The notes under the pieces: generated by a model
What the model saw: the letters and a program-made list of their open reading frames with translations, nothing else
What the model was told of the DNA's origin: nothing
Database searches by the model: none
NCBI RefSeq assembly: GCF_023507705.1
Contig: NZ_JALBGD010000001.1
Span: 186,001 to 250,000, forward strand
Source: Stappia sp. WLB 29
GTDB lineage: Bacteria > Pseudomonadota > Alphaproteobacteria > Rhizobiales > Stappiaceae
Reading direction: 5' to 3'
Length of the DNA stretch: 64,000 nucleotides
Shown here: in pieces, positions 45,901-54,310 of the stretch
Layout: each line of letters starts with the position of its first letter
Numbering within the stretch: the stretch's first letter is position 1
Program-made: the position numbers and the translations under genes

Positions 45901-46989
45901 ATGCCAATGACGCAACAGCCGCTGGCCGGAATCACCGTGCTGGATTTCAGCACACTGTTGCCCGGGCCGCTCGCCAGCCTGATGCTGGCCGAGGCCGGAG
46001 CCACGGTGATCAAGATCGAGCGGCCGGGCGGCGAGGATATGCGCTTTTTCCCGCCCAAGGCAGGTCCGGCGAGCGCGCTCTATGCCATGCTTAATCGCGG
46101 CAAGACCTGCATCGAGCTCGATCTCAAGGACCCGGCCGCGCGCGAGAAGGTGCTGGATCTTGTCGATCCGGCCGACGTGGTTCTGGAGCAGTTCCGCCCG
46201 GGCGTAATGGAGCGGCTCGGCCTCGGCCCGCAGGAGCTGACGAAGCGCAACCCGCGCCTCGTCTACTGTTCGATCACCGGCTTCGGGCAGACAGGTTCGC
46301 GCGCGCTCGATGCCGGGCACGACATCACCTACATGGCGTTGACCGGTCTTCTCGCGCTGTCCTGCGGCACGGCCGAGGCGCCGGTTCTGCCGCCGGCACA
46401 GATCGCCGATATCGGCGGCGGCAGTTTTCCGGCGGTGATGAACATCCTGCTCGCCCTGATCGCGCGCGAGCGCAACGGGCACGGCACTGTTCTCGATATC
46501 GCCATGTGCGACGCGATGTTCACGCTCGCCCTGTTCGCCCAGGCGAAACTCACTGCGACCGGCAAGGCACCGGGCAACGGCGCCGACCTGCTGACGGGGG
46601 CGTCGCCGCGCTACCGAATCTATACCGCTGCCGACGGCGGCCTGATCGCTGTCGGTGCTCTGGAGGAGAAATTCTGGACCGCGCTCTGCGATACGCTCGG
46701 CCTGTCGCAGGAAGAGCGCGACGACCGCCGCGATCCTGAAGCGTCGGGACGGGCGCTGGCAGAGGCGTTTGCCGCGCATGACACCGCCTATTGGGCGCCA
46801 CGGCTTGCCGCCGCGGATTGCTGCGCCGCCCCGCTCGCCGATCTCGCGGAGGCTTTCCGCGATCCGCATTTCCGCGAGCGCGGGCTGTTCGACTTCGAGG
46901 TCACGACGGGCGACGTGGCCCTGCCGGCGACGGTGGTGCCGATTGCCCCGGTCTTCCGCGGCGGCCGCAGCGCCAAGGCGCCCATTTAG
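45901..46989 (+). CDS. CaiB/BaiF family CoA transferase/racemase (AMACR-like)
   Basis: 362 aa, class III CoA-transferase superfamily. ITVLDFSTLLPGPLASLMLAEAGATVIKIERPGGED at the N-terminus and RGKTCIELDLKDP are universal in the family. The catalytic region reads ALDAGHDITYMALTGLLALS, with GHD as in alpha-methylacyl-CoA racemases rather than formyl-CoA transferases. GGSFPAVMNILLALIARERNGHG follows, which also favours AMACR. It would epimerise 2-methylacyl-CoA or transfer CoA between acids. GGAGG precedes the ATG. It is 40 bp downstream of the AEC gene and convergent with the UbiH-type gene. Confidence 0.88.
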   Translation: MPMTQQPLAGITVLDFSTLLPGPLASLMLAEAGATVIKIERPGGEDMRFFPPKAGPASALYAMLNRGKTCIELDLKDPAAREKVLDLVDPADVVLEQFRPGVMERLGLGPQELTKRNPRLVYCSITGFGQTGSRALDAGHDITYMALTGLLALSCGTAEAPVLPPAQIADIGGGSFPAVMNILLALIARERNGHGTVLDIAMCDAMFTLALFAQAKLTATGKAPGNGADLLTGASPRYRIYTAADGGLIAVGALEEKFWTALCDTLGLSQEERDDRRDPEASGRALAEAFAAHDTAYWAPRLAAADCCAAPLADLAEAFRDPHFRERGLFDFEVTTGDVALPATVVPIAPVFRGGRSAKAPI

Positions 46990-47007
46990 GGGCGTTTGGT
47001 CAACGTT

Positions 47008-48243
47008 TCAGCTGAGCGTCAGCCCGCGCATCAGGCGCGGGCGCGCCATGGCGGGGGCGATGCCCTCGCGCATCAGGAAGCGGCGCAGCGGCGGCACCCG
47101 TCCGGCAAGATAAAGCCCCAGTCCACGCAGCAGCTGGACGGGGAGCAGGTCGCTCAGCAGCGAGCGGTTGAGCAGGTCGACCGCGGTCGTGCGCGAGGCG
47201 ATGTCCGGCCGGCGGGCCCGCTCATAGGCCGCCAGCACGGACGGCGCGCCGATATCCTCGCCGCGGCGACGGGCCGCCACCAGCACCTCGCCCAGCGTTG
47301 CGACATCGCGGAAGCCGAGATTGAGGCCCTGCGCCCCGATGGGCGGGAAAACGTGGGCCGCTTCGCCGATCAGTGCGCAGCGATTGGAGGCCACGGTCTT
47401 CGCGCTCAAGCCGCCGAGCGGATAGAGCTGCCGCGTTCCGACGATCCGCATGCGTCCGAGGATCGAGGACGCACGCCGCTCGATCTCCAGCGCCAGCGTC
47501 TCGTCGTTGAGCGCATGCAGGTGCTCGGCCTCGCCCGGCTCCTGCACCCAGACCAGCGACGAACGGCGGCCCTTGAGCGGCACCAGCGTGAAGGGCCCGG
47601 TGGGGGTGTGGAACTCGCTGGAGTGATCGTGATGCGGCGCGTCGTGCTCGAGATTGAGCACCAGCGCGCACTGCGGATAGCGCCACTCGCGCACCTCGAT
47701 GCCGGCTGCCTCGCGCACGGCCGAGCGGCGGCCATCCGCCCCTACCACCAGGCGGGCGTTCAGCGTGCTGCCATCGGAAAGCGTGAGCGAAACGCCGCTT
47801 TCGCCGGTCTCCAGCCCGTCGACCCGGGCGTCGATCCGCTCCAGCAGCGACTCGGCCTTGCAAGCCTCGGCCAACTCGGCGTTGAGCTCGGCGTTGCGGA
47901 TGTTGTAGCCGAAGGCCGGCAGTTTCAGCTCCGACGCGTCGAAAACGACTTCCGGCGCCCGAATCAGCCGACCCGTCGCGTCGATGATGCGCATGTGCTC
48001 CAGCGGCGCGGTATGGGGCGCGATGCGATCCCACAGCTTCAGCGAGCGCAGCATCTCCACGGAGGACTCCAGCAGCGCCGTGGTGCGGTCGTCGGAGGCC
48101 GGCAGGGCAGGGGCGACAAGGGCAGTGCGAAAGCCGTGGCGCGCAAGCAGCAGCGCCATCGCCATGCCGGAGGGGCCGGCGCCAATGACGGCGATATCGG
48201 TCTCGCGCGAAGGGGTGCCGGTTGCGGTTTTGCGCTGTGTCAT
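47008..48243 (-). CDS. UbiH/UbiF-type FAD monooxygenase
   Basis: 411 aa, ubiquinone-biosynthesis hydroxylase family. FAD motif TDIAVIGAGPSGMAMALLLARHG is near residue 15. LVVGADGRRSAVREAAGIEVREW (the DG motif) is near 160, and CALIGEAAHVFPPIGAQGLNLGFRD is the GD-type motif near 290; it reads GEAAH rather than GDAAH. It would hydroxylate the quinone ring. It is monocistronic and leftward, divergent from the DUF2182 gene. Which ring position it acts on, and whether it is ubiquinone-specific, cannot be told here. Confidence 0.88.
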   Translation of the reverse strand: MTQRKTATGTPSRETDIAVIGAGPSGMAMALLLARHGFRTALVAPALPASDDRTTALLESSVEMLRSLKLWDRIAPHTAPLEHMRIIDATGRLIRAPEVVFDASELKLPAFGYNIRNAELNAELAEACKAESLLERIDARVDGLETGESGVSLTLSDGSTLNARLVVGADGRRSAVREAAGIEVREWRYPQCALVLNLEHDAPHHDHSSEFHTPTGPFTLVPLKGRRSSLVWVQEPGEAEHLHALNDETLALEIERRASSILGRMRIVGTRQLYPLGGLSAKTVASNRCALIGEAAHVFPPIGAQGLNLGFRDVATLGEVLVAARRRGEDIGAPSVLAAYERARRPDIASRTTAVDLLNRSLLSDLLPVQLLRGLGLYLAGRVPPLRRFLMREGIAPAMARPRLMRGLTLS

Positions 48244-48421
48244 GGCCAACTTCCGATCATTGGTGGAACCTTGCCGGGAAAGATGACGCGGCAGCGGTGT
48301 AATGCAAGCCCGTGCGCAGCGCATTTGGTCGCATCCGGTACGGCGCGGATGGCATGTGGGCCTGAACGGTCTATCATCCGCAAAGCCTCCGGAGCAGGTT
48401 TCGGAGCGAAGGAGCGGCACC

Positions 48422-49402
48422 GTGTCGGCAGGCATCGAGACTTCGGCAAAGGGAACAGGCGGGGCCGGCGATCCGCAGGAGGAGCCAGGCATCTGGAGCC
48501 TTGCCGCCCGGCATCCGCGTGCCGTCGTTCTGATCTGCATCGGCATCGTTTCGCTGGCCGGCTGGATGTATCTGGCGGCGATGGTGGCGGCCATGCTTCC
48601 CGTCATGGACATGGGCGAGCTCGGCCCCGGCATGGCGCTGTTCAATGCCTTCAACATCTTTGCCGGGCTGCCGGCGGAGGCCCGCGCGCTGCTCGCCGCG
48701 ATCTGCCTGCCGGAAGGGGCGTCCACTTTCGGCATGCCCGCTTCCGCCGTCTGGTCGGCGCAGGACATGCTGCTCGTGCTCGTCATGTGGGTCGCGATGG
48801 CACTGGCAATGATGCTGCCGACGGCCGCGCTGGTGATTGCGAGTTTCGCAGAGCGTGCCCGGCGGGATCCGCAGGCCGGCGGCTACGGCCTGCCGGCCGG
48901 ACGGGCAACGCTGGTGCTGACCCTCGGCTATCTCTCGGTGTGGATGGCCTATGCTGTCGTTGCGACAGCGGCCCAGGCAGCGCTTACGATGGCCGGCGCT
49001 TTGACCCCGATGATGGCCCCGGTGACGACGGTGCTGGCTGGCACGACGCTGGTCGCCGCCGGCATCTACCAGTTCACGCCGGCCAAGGCGGCGTGCCTCT
49101 GGCGCTGCCGCAACCCGAAGCTCTTCTTCGCGAGCCATCGGCCGGCCTCGCTTGCCGAGACTTTCCACCTCGGCGTCATGCAGGGCCTGTTCTGCTTCGG
49201 CTGCTGCTGGGCGCTGATGACGGTGATGTTCGCCGTCGGCATCATGAACGTGCTCTGGATCGCGCTTCTGGGCCTCCTGATGGGCCTGGAAAAGACGTTC
49301 CTCTCCGAGCGCTTGCCGCAGGTGATCGGCGTCTTCCTGCTTCTGTGGGGAAGCTTTCTATTGTCGCTTGCAGCCTTCGGGCGTCAATCGTTGGCTGGCT
49401 GA
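48422..49402 (+). CDS. DUF2182 multi-pass membrane protein
   Basis: 326 aa from a GTG with GGAG seven bases upstream. About seven hydrophobic segments: residues near 33-60, 118-143, 165-190, 195-215, 248-275 and 290-318. MWVAMALAMMLPTAALVIASFAER and TPAKAACLWRCRNPK are the conserved blocks of DUF2182 (predicted metal-binding membrane proteins), with Met/Cys/His-rich loops such as FCFGCCWALMTVMFAVGIMN. In other genomes it pairs with DUF1326; that partner is not here. Function unknown. Confidence 0.85.
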   Translation: MSAGIETSAKGTGGAGDPQEEPGIWSLAARHPRAVVLICIGIVSLAGWMYLAAMVAAMLPVMDMGELGPGMALFNAFNIFAGLPAEARALLAAICLPEGASTFGMPASAVWSAQDMLLVLVMWVAMALAMMLPTAALVIASFAERARRDPQAGGYGLPAGRATLVLTLGYLSVWMAYAVVATAAQAALTMAGALTPMMAPVTTVLAGTTLVAAGIYQFTPAKAACLWRCRNPKLFFASHRPASLAETFHLGVMQGLFCFGCCWALMTVMFAVGIMNVLWIALLGLLMGLEKTFLSERLPQVIGVFLLLWGSFLLSLAAFGRQSLAG

Positions 49403-49545
49403 GAGAGCATCTAGCCTCGCTTTTTACGACAAAAGCATGTCAGTCTTGTTGCAGTCCGGCCCTCTTGCGGGCATAGGAAGGGCAGGGGGAAGCATTCTCT
49501 CGTCCCTTCCGGCGGGGAACGGGACCAGGTTGCGAGGCTGAGCCT

Positions 49546-50286
49546 GTGGCAAAGGGAAAGATGGCGGATCTCGACGCTGGCGTTGCGGACAGGCTGAAAA
49601 GCGCGCATCCGCTGTTCCTCATCCATGTGCTGACCGCGCTCGGTGCCCCCATCGCGCTGCTGGCGCTGCTGGCCGGCTCGCGCGGCGACTGGACCATGCT
49701 GTTCGTCTGGCTCGGCATCGCGCTTGTCATCGACGGCATCGACGGCCCGCTCGCCCGGCATTTCGACATCGCGCGCCGCATGCCGCAATGGTCCGGCGCC
49801 TCCCTCGACTTCGTCATCGACTATGCGACCTACGTCTTCCTGCCGGCCTTCGCGCTTGCAGCCAGCGGCATGCTGTCGACGCCGTGGAACTGGATCTGCG
49901 GCGGCCTGGTGGTCTTCACCGGCGCGCTCTATTTCGCCGATAACGGCATGAAGCAGCCGGACGGCTCCTTCAAGGGCTTCCCGGCCGGCTGGAACATGGT
50001 CGTCTTCGGCCTGATGGTGCTGTCGTCCTCGCAGGTCTTCACCGTGCTCTTCGTCGTCGCGCTGTGCGCGCTGACCTTCGCGCCGATCCGCTTCGTCCAT
50101 CCGGTGCGTGTGGTGCGTTGGCGTCCGCTGACGCTGGCCGTGACGCTGCTCTGGTTCGTTGCCGCAGGTTTTGCCATTGCCGACGGCATGTCGGCCGACG
50201 GCCCGGTGAAGTGGCTGCTGGCCGCAACCAGCATCTATCTCCTCGGCGTTTCCGCCCTGCACCAGCTGCTCGAGCGCCTGCGCTGA
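49546..50286 (+). CDS. pcs: Phosphatidylcholine synthase
   Basis: 246 aa, CDP-alcohol phosphatidyltransferase. It makes phosphatidylcholine directly from choline and CDP-diacylglycerol. The catalytic signature is at residues 64-94: DGIDGPLARHF, then a spacer, then GASLDFVIDY. About seven membrane segments follow the family pattern, and ALTFAPIRFVHPVRVVRWRPLT is typical of Pcs. The GTG start has GAGG upstream; an ATG at 49561 is in frame. Pcs is characteristic of alphaproteobacteria that live with eukaryotes or use plant choline. Confidence 0.94.
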   Translation: MAKGKMADLDAGVADRLKSAHPLFLIHVLTALGAPIALLALLAGSRGDWTMLFVWLGIALVIDGIDGPLARHFDIARRMPQWSGASLDFVIDYATYVFLPAFALAASGMLSTPWNWICGGLVVFTGALYFADNGMKQPDGSFKGFPAGWNMVVFGLMVLSSSQVFTVLFVVALCALTFAPIRFVHPVRVVRWRPLTLAVTLLWFVAAGFAIADGMSADGPVKWLLAATSIYLLGVSALHQLLERLR

Positions 50287-50416
50287 CGGTTTTTCGCCTC
50301 CCGCGCGCAAACGCCTGAAAAAGCAAAACACCATCATGCGAAAGGGGGTTGCCGCCGCAGCCGGGGCCGCCCATCATCCGGCTCACAATCGAGAACCATC
50401 CCGATGGGAGCGAAAC

Positions 50417-51394
50417 ATGGTGAAAGCAATCAGGGTGCATGAGACCGGTGGACCGGAGGTCATGCACTGGGAAGACATCGAGTTAGGGAGCCCGGGCAAG
50501 GGCGAGGCGCTCATCCGCCACACCGCCGTCGGCCTCAACTTCATCGACATCTATTTCCGCTCCGGCCTCTATCCGGCGCCGGCCGGCCTGCCCTTCACTC
50601 CGGGCAACGAAGGCGCGGGCACCGTCGTCGCGGTGGGCGAGGGCGTGACCCACGTGGCGCCGGGCGACCGGGTGGCTTATGTCGGCCCGCTCGGCTCCTA
50701 CGCCGAAGAGCGCCTCATTCCGGCCGACCGTCTGGTCAAGATCCCGGACGGGATCGACGACAAGACCGCTGCCGGCATGATGCTGAAGGGCATGACGGCA
50801 CGCTACCTGCTGCGCAAGACCTACAAGGTGACGTCCGATACCACGCTGCTGTTCCATGCGGCCGCGGGCGGCGTCGGCCTGATTGCCGGCCAGTGGGCAG
50901 CCAAGCTCGGCGCCACGGTGATCGGCACGGTCGGGTCGGAGGAAAAGGCGGAGCTCGCCAGGGCCAACGGCTACACTCACGTGATCAACTACCGGACCGA
51001 GAATTTCGTCGAGCGCGTGCGCGAGATTACCGGCGGCAAGCTGTGCGACGTGGTCTACGATTCGGTCGGCAAGGACACCTATCCCGGTTCGCTCGACTGC
51101 CTGCGCCCGCTCGGCATGTGGGTATCGTTCGGCCAGTCGTCCGGCCCGATCACCGACTTCAATCTCGGCCTGCTCGGACCGAAGGGCTCGCTCTTCGCCA
51201 CCCGGCCGACGCTCTTCACCTACATCGCCTCGCGCGCCGACCTGGAGGAGACCGCCAACGATCTCTTCGACGTGGTGCGCTCGGGCGACGTGAAGATCGC
51301 GGTGAACCAGGAGTACAAGCTCGCCGACGCCGTGAAGGCGCATGAGGATCTGCAGGGGCGGAAGACAACCGGAACCACCGTCCTCGTGCCCTGA
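50417..51394 (+). CDS. Quinone oxidoreductase (NADPH, zeta-crystallin-like)
   Basis: 325 aa, medium-chain dehydrogenase/reductase without structural zinc. MVKAIRVHETGGPEVMHWEDI, VGLNFIDIYFRSGLYPA, TPGNEGAGTVVAVGEGV and LLFHAAAGGVGLIAGQWAAKLGA are the quinone oxidoreductase blocks. The last contains the NADPH glycine motif. It would reduce quinones one or two electrons at a time or act on related enones. GGGAG precedes the ATG. It is 9 bp upstream of the LysR gene but is probably unrelated to purine metabolism. Confidence 0.92.
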   Translation: MVKAIRVHETGGPEVMHWEDIELGSPGKGEALIRHTAVGLNFIDIYFRSGLYPAPAGLPFTPGNEGAGTVVAVGEGVTHVAPGDRVAYVGPLGSYAEERLIPADRLVKIPDGIDDKTAAGMMLKGMTARYLLRKTYKVTSDTTLLFHAAAGGVGLIAGQWAAKLGATVIGTVGSEEKAELARANGYTHVINYRTENFVERVREITGGKLCDVVYDSVGKDTYPGSLDCLRPLGMWVSFGQSSGPITDFNLGLLGPKGSLFATRPTLFTYIASRADLEETANDLFDVVRSGDVKIAVNQEYKLADAVKAHEDLQGRKTTGTTVLVP

Positions 51395-51403
51395 CCGCGA
51401 GCC

Positions 51404-52345
51404 ATGGACCGATCCCGCTCCCTCTACGGCCCGGCTTTGCGCTATTTCGCGGCCGTCGCCAGGTCGGGGTCGATCCGCTCGGCTGCGCGTGAGTTGAACG
51501 TCGCCTCGAGCGCCGTCAACCGGCAGATCCTGTGGCTGGAGCAGTCGCTCGGCCACATCCTGTTCGACCGGTTGGCGCGCGGGGTGCAATTGACGCCCGC
51601 AGGAGAGATCCTGCGGGCGCATGTCGCCCGCACCTTCGCCGACCTGGAAGCAACGCTCGGCGACCTCGACGCCCTGACGGGCATGCAGCGGGGCACCGTG
51701 CGCATCGCCAGCGTCGAGAGCGTCACCGAAAGCCTGCTGCCTGATGTGGTCGCCGCCTTTCGCCGCCACTATCCCGGTATTCACCTGCACACAGTGCTGA
51801 CCGGGTCGGAGCAGGTGGTGGAGGCGATCATTGCCGGCGAGGCGGATGTCGGCTTCGCCTTCGAGCCGCCGGACGACCCCCGCCTTTCCGTTGCCTTCCA
51901 CCGGGATCTGGAGATCGGAGCCGTGGTGCGGCCCGGCCACCCGCTGACGCAGCTTGCGCGCGTGTCGCTCAGCGACTGCCTGTCGTATCCGTTCTGCTTT
52001 CCTTCCACCGACCTTTCGCTGAGAAAGCGCCTCGACATCGCTCTGTCGGATGGCGGCTTTCCGCCCGGCGCCTTCGTGGAGGCGAACTCGCTCAAGCTGA
52101 TGCGGGAGTTGACCCGCAGCGACGATACCGTCGCCTTCCTCACCACGCTCGGCCTGGAACAGGAACTGGTCGACGGGTCGCTGGTCTTCCTGCCGCTGGC
52201 GGACCAGCCGTTGAAGCGGGACCGCTTCACCATTCTGACCTCGGCGCATCGAAGCCTCGGTCATGCGGCACGCGCGTTCTTCGAGCATTCGATGGACGCA
52301 TTGCGAGCACGCCTTGCCATGATCGATGCCAATTCGGCATCATAG
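51404..52345 (+). CDS. LysR family transcriptional regulator
   Basis: 313 aa. The N-terminal winged HTH (ALRYFAAVARSGSIRSAAREL, then NVASSAVNRQILWLEQSL) is followed by a periplasmic-binding-protein-like effector domain with TGMQRGTVRIASVESV near residue 98. It stands upstream of uraH-xdhABC on the same strand rather than divergent, so control of the purine genes is plausible but not shown. LysR sites (T-N11-A) in the 120-bp gap before uraH were not obvious. It follows the quinone oxidoreductase gene by 9 bp. Confidence 0.92.
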   Translation: MDRSRSLYGPALRYFAAVARSGSIRSAARELNVASSAVNRQILWLEQSLGHILFDRLARGVQLTPAGEILRAHVARTFADLEATLGDLDALTGMQRGTVRIASVESVTESLLPDVVAAFRRHYPGIHLHTVLTGSEQVVEAIIAGEADVGFAFEPPDDPRLSVAFHRDLEIGAVVRPGHPLTQLARVSLSDCLSYPFCFPSTDLSLRKRLDIALSDGGFPPGAFVEANSLKLMRELTRSDDTVAFLTTLGLEQELVDGSLVFLPLADQPLKRDRFTILTSAHRSLGHAARAFFEHSMDALRARLAMIDANSAS

Positions 52346-52465
52346 AGGGCGAAAATATCTTCTGGTCGCGGCGCTCAAGCTGCTGCACCCTTTCAAGGCA
52401 TGCACAATGCGTGATCACTTGGAGGCAGCAAGCGGTCGCGCAACAGCAGGCGTGGAAGGGGGACC

Positions 52466-52819
52466 ATGGGACGACTGACGACGCATGTACTGGACACCGC
52501 GCTCGGCAAGCCGGCGGCGGGCCTGTCGCTGACACTCTGGCGCGAAGAAGGCGGCGTGTTGAAGCAGATCGGTTCGGCGGTCACCAATGCTGATGGCCGG
52601 GTCGACGCGCCGCTGCTGGAGGGCGATGCCTTCCGCGCGGGCGTCTATGAGCTGCGGTTCGAGGCGGGCGCCTACCTGGCGGCATCGGGCGCCAACCTGC
52701 CGGATCCGCCGTTTCTTGATATCATTCCGCTGCGCTTCGGGATCGCCGATGAGGCCGGCCACTATCACGTACCGCTGCTGCTCTCTGCCTTCGGCTATTC
52801 CACCTATCGCGGGAGTTGA
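52466..52819 (+). CDS. uraH: 5-hydroxyisourate hydrolase
   Basis: 117 aa, transthyretin-like protein. It opens 5-hydroxyisourate, the product of urate oxidation. [24 protein letters not shown] carries the first conserved His and the [10 protein letters not shown] motif. [13 protein letters not shown] follows, then [15 protein letters not shown], the C-terminal YRGS-like tail of the family. It precedes xdhA by 3 bp. No uricase, OHCU decarboxylase or allantoinase gene is in the window. Confidence 0.93.
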   Translation: MGRLTTHVLDTALGKPAAGLSLTLWREEGGVLKQIGSAVTNADGRVDAPLLEGDAFRAGVYELRFEAGAYLAASGANLPDPPFLDIIPLRFGIADEAGHYHVPLLLSAFGYSTYRGS

Positions 52820-52822
52820 GCA

Positions 52823-54310
52823 ATGCGCGAGGTCGTCCGTTTCCTGCAAAATGGCCGTGTCGTCGAACTGGCCGACGTGCGGCCGACCGAGACGGTGCTC
52901 GACTATCTGCGTCTGCGGCGTGGTCTGGTCGGCACCAAGGAAGGCTGCGGGGAGGGCGACTGCGGGGCGTGCACGGTCGCGGTCGGGCGGCTGGTCGAGG
53001 GACGCCTCGTCTATCAGCCGGTGAATTCCTGCATCCAGTTTCTCGGCATGCTCGACGGCGCCGAACTGGTGACGGTGGAGGACCTAGCCGAGAACGGACA
53101 GCTTCACCCGGTGCAGCAGGCGATGGTCGATCATCACGGCTCGCAATGCGGCTTCTGCACGCCAGGCTTCGTGATGAGCCTCTTCACGCTCTACCACGCG
53201 CCGGAAAGGCAAGCGACGCGCAAGACGGTGACCGACTGGCTCGCCGGCAACCTCTGCCGCTGCACCGGCTACCGGCCCATCGTCGATGCGGCGCTGGAGG
53301 CCTGTTTCAACGAGATCGACGACGCATTCTCCCGTCGCGCGGACGAGAGCATCGCCGCGCTGCAGGCGATGGAGCAGGACACGCGCGATGTGTTCATCCC
53401 GCAGGCAGAGGGCGGCTTCTTCGCAGCACCGGCCTCGCTGGATGCGCTTGCCGAGCTTGCCGAGCGACACCCGCAGGCAACGCTTATCGCCGGGGCGACC
53501 GATGTCGGCCTCTGGGTCACCAAGCAGCTCCGCGAGCTGCCGCAGGTCATCTGGCTCGGCCGGGTTCGCGATCTCGACCGCATCGAGGAGACGCCGGGCG
53601 GCGTGCTGATGGGGGCGGGCACGACCTTCGCCGCCGCCCATCCCTACATGGCGCGGATCGATCCGGATCTCGGCGAACTCTGGCGGCGGATCGGCTCGCG
53701 GCAGGTGCGGGCCTCAGGCACCGTCTGCGGCAACATCGCCAACGGCTCCCCCATCGGCGACAGCCCGCCGGCGCTCATCGCCCTCGGCGCGACCATCGAG
53801 CTGCGTCGGGGCGAGGACTCCCGCACACTGCCGCTGGAAGCCTTTTTCATCGATTACGGCAAGCAGGACCGCGCACCGGGCGAGATCGTCACCGGGCTCT
53901 ATGTGCCCCGGCTCGATCCGAACCACGCCTTCCGCTGCTTCAAGATCTCCAAGCGCTTCGACCAGGACATCTCTTCGGTTCTGTGCGCCCTGCGGGTGAC
54001 GCTCGCCGACGGCACGATCACCGAGGCGCGGCTCGCCTATGGCGGTATGGCGGCGACCCCGAAACGCGCGGAGATCGCCGAACTCGCCCTGATCGGCGCA
54101 CGGCCCGACCGCCCTTCCACCTGGGCGGCGGCGCTGAAGGCGCTGGCGGACGACTTCGCCCCGATCTCGGACATGCGCGCCAGCGACGCCTATCGCAAGG
54201 AGGTGGCACGCGCCTTGCTCGCCAAGGCCCTGGTGGAGATCGGCGGAACGCCGGACGAACGCACGAGGGTGAGCGGATTGCGCAGCGGGGAGGTCGACCA
54301 TGCAGCCTGA
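52823..54310 (+). CDS. xdhA: Xanthine dehydrogenase small subunit
   Basis: 495 aa. It oxidises xanthine and hypoxanthine together with XdhB. The 2Fe-2S clusters are visible: CGEGDCGACTV near residue 45, CGFCTPGF near 107, and NLCRCTGYRPI near 140. An FAD domain follows (LIAGATDVGLWVTKQLRELPQVI near 215, then GTVCGNIANGSPIGDSPPALIALGA near 290). It is 3 bp after uraH and overlaps xdhB by 11 bp, so translation is coupled. Confidence 0.95.
   Translation: MREVVRFLQNGRVVELADVRPTETVLDYLRLRRGLVGTKEGCGEGDCGACTVAVGRLVEGRLVYQPVNSCIQFLGMLDGAELVTVEDLAENGQLHPVQQAMVDHHGSQCGFCTPGFVMSLFTLYHAPERQATRKTVTDWLAGNLCRCTGYRPIVDAALEACFNEIDDAFSRRADESIAALQAMEQDTRDVFIPQAEGGFFAAPASLDALAELAERHPQATLIAGATDVGLWVTKQLRELPQVIWLGRVRDLDRIEETPGGVLMGAGTTFAAAHPYMARIDPDLGELWRRIGSRQVRASGTVCGNIANGSPIGDSPPALIALGATIELRRGEDSRTLPLEAFFIDYGKQDRAPGEIVTGLYVPRLDPNHAFRCFKISKRFDQDISSVLCALRVTLADGTITEARLAYGGMAATPKRAEIAELALIGARPDRPSTWAAALKALADDFAPISDMRASDAYRKEVARALLAKALVEIGGTPDERTRVSGLRSGEVDHAA

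Noticed and set aside
47008-48243. FAD-dependent urate hydroxylase (HpxO type) that would fill the missing uricase
   Set aside because: Its motifs (GEAAHVFPPIGAQGLNLGFRD and the UbiH N-terminus) fit the ubiquinone hydroxylases better, and it is on the other strand from the purine genes.
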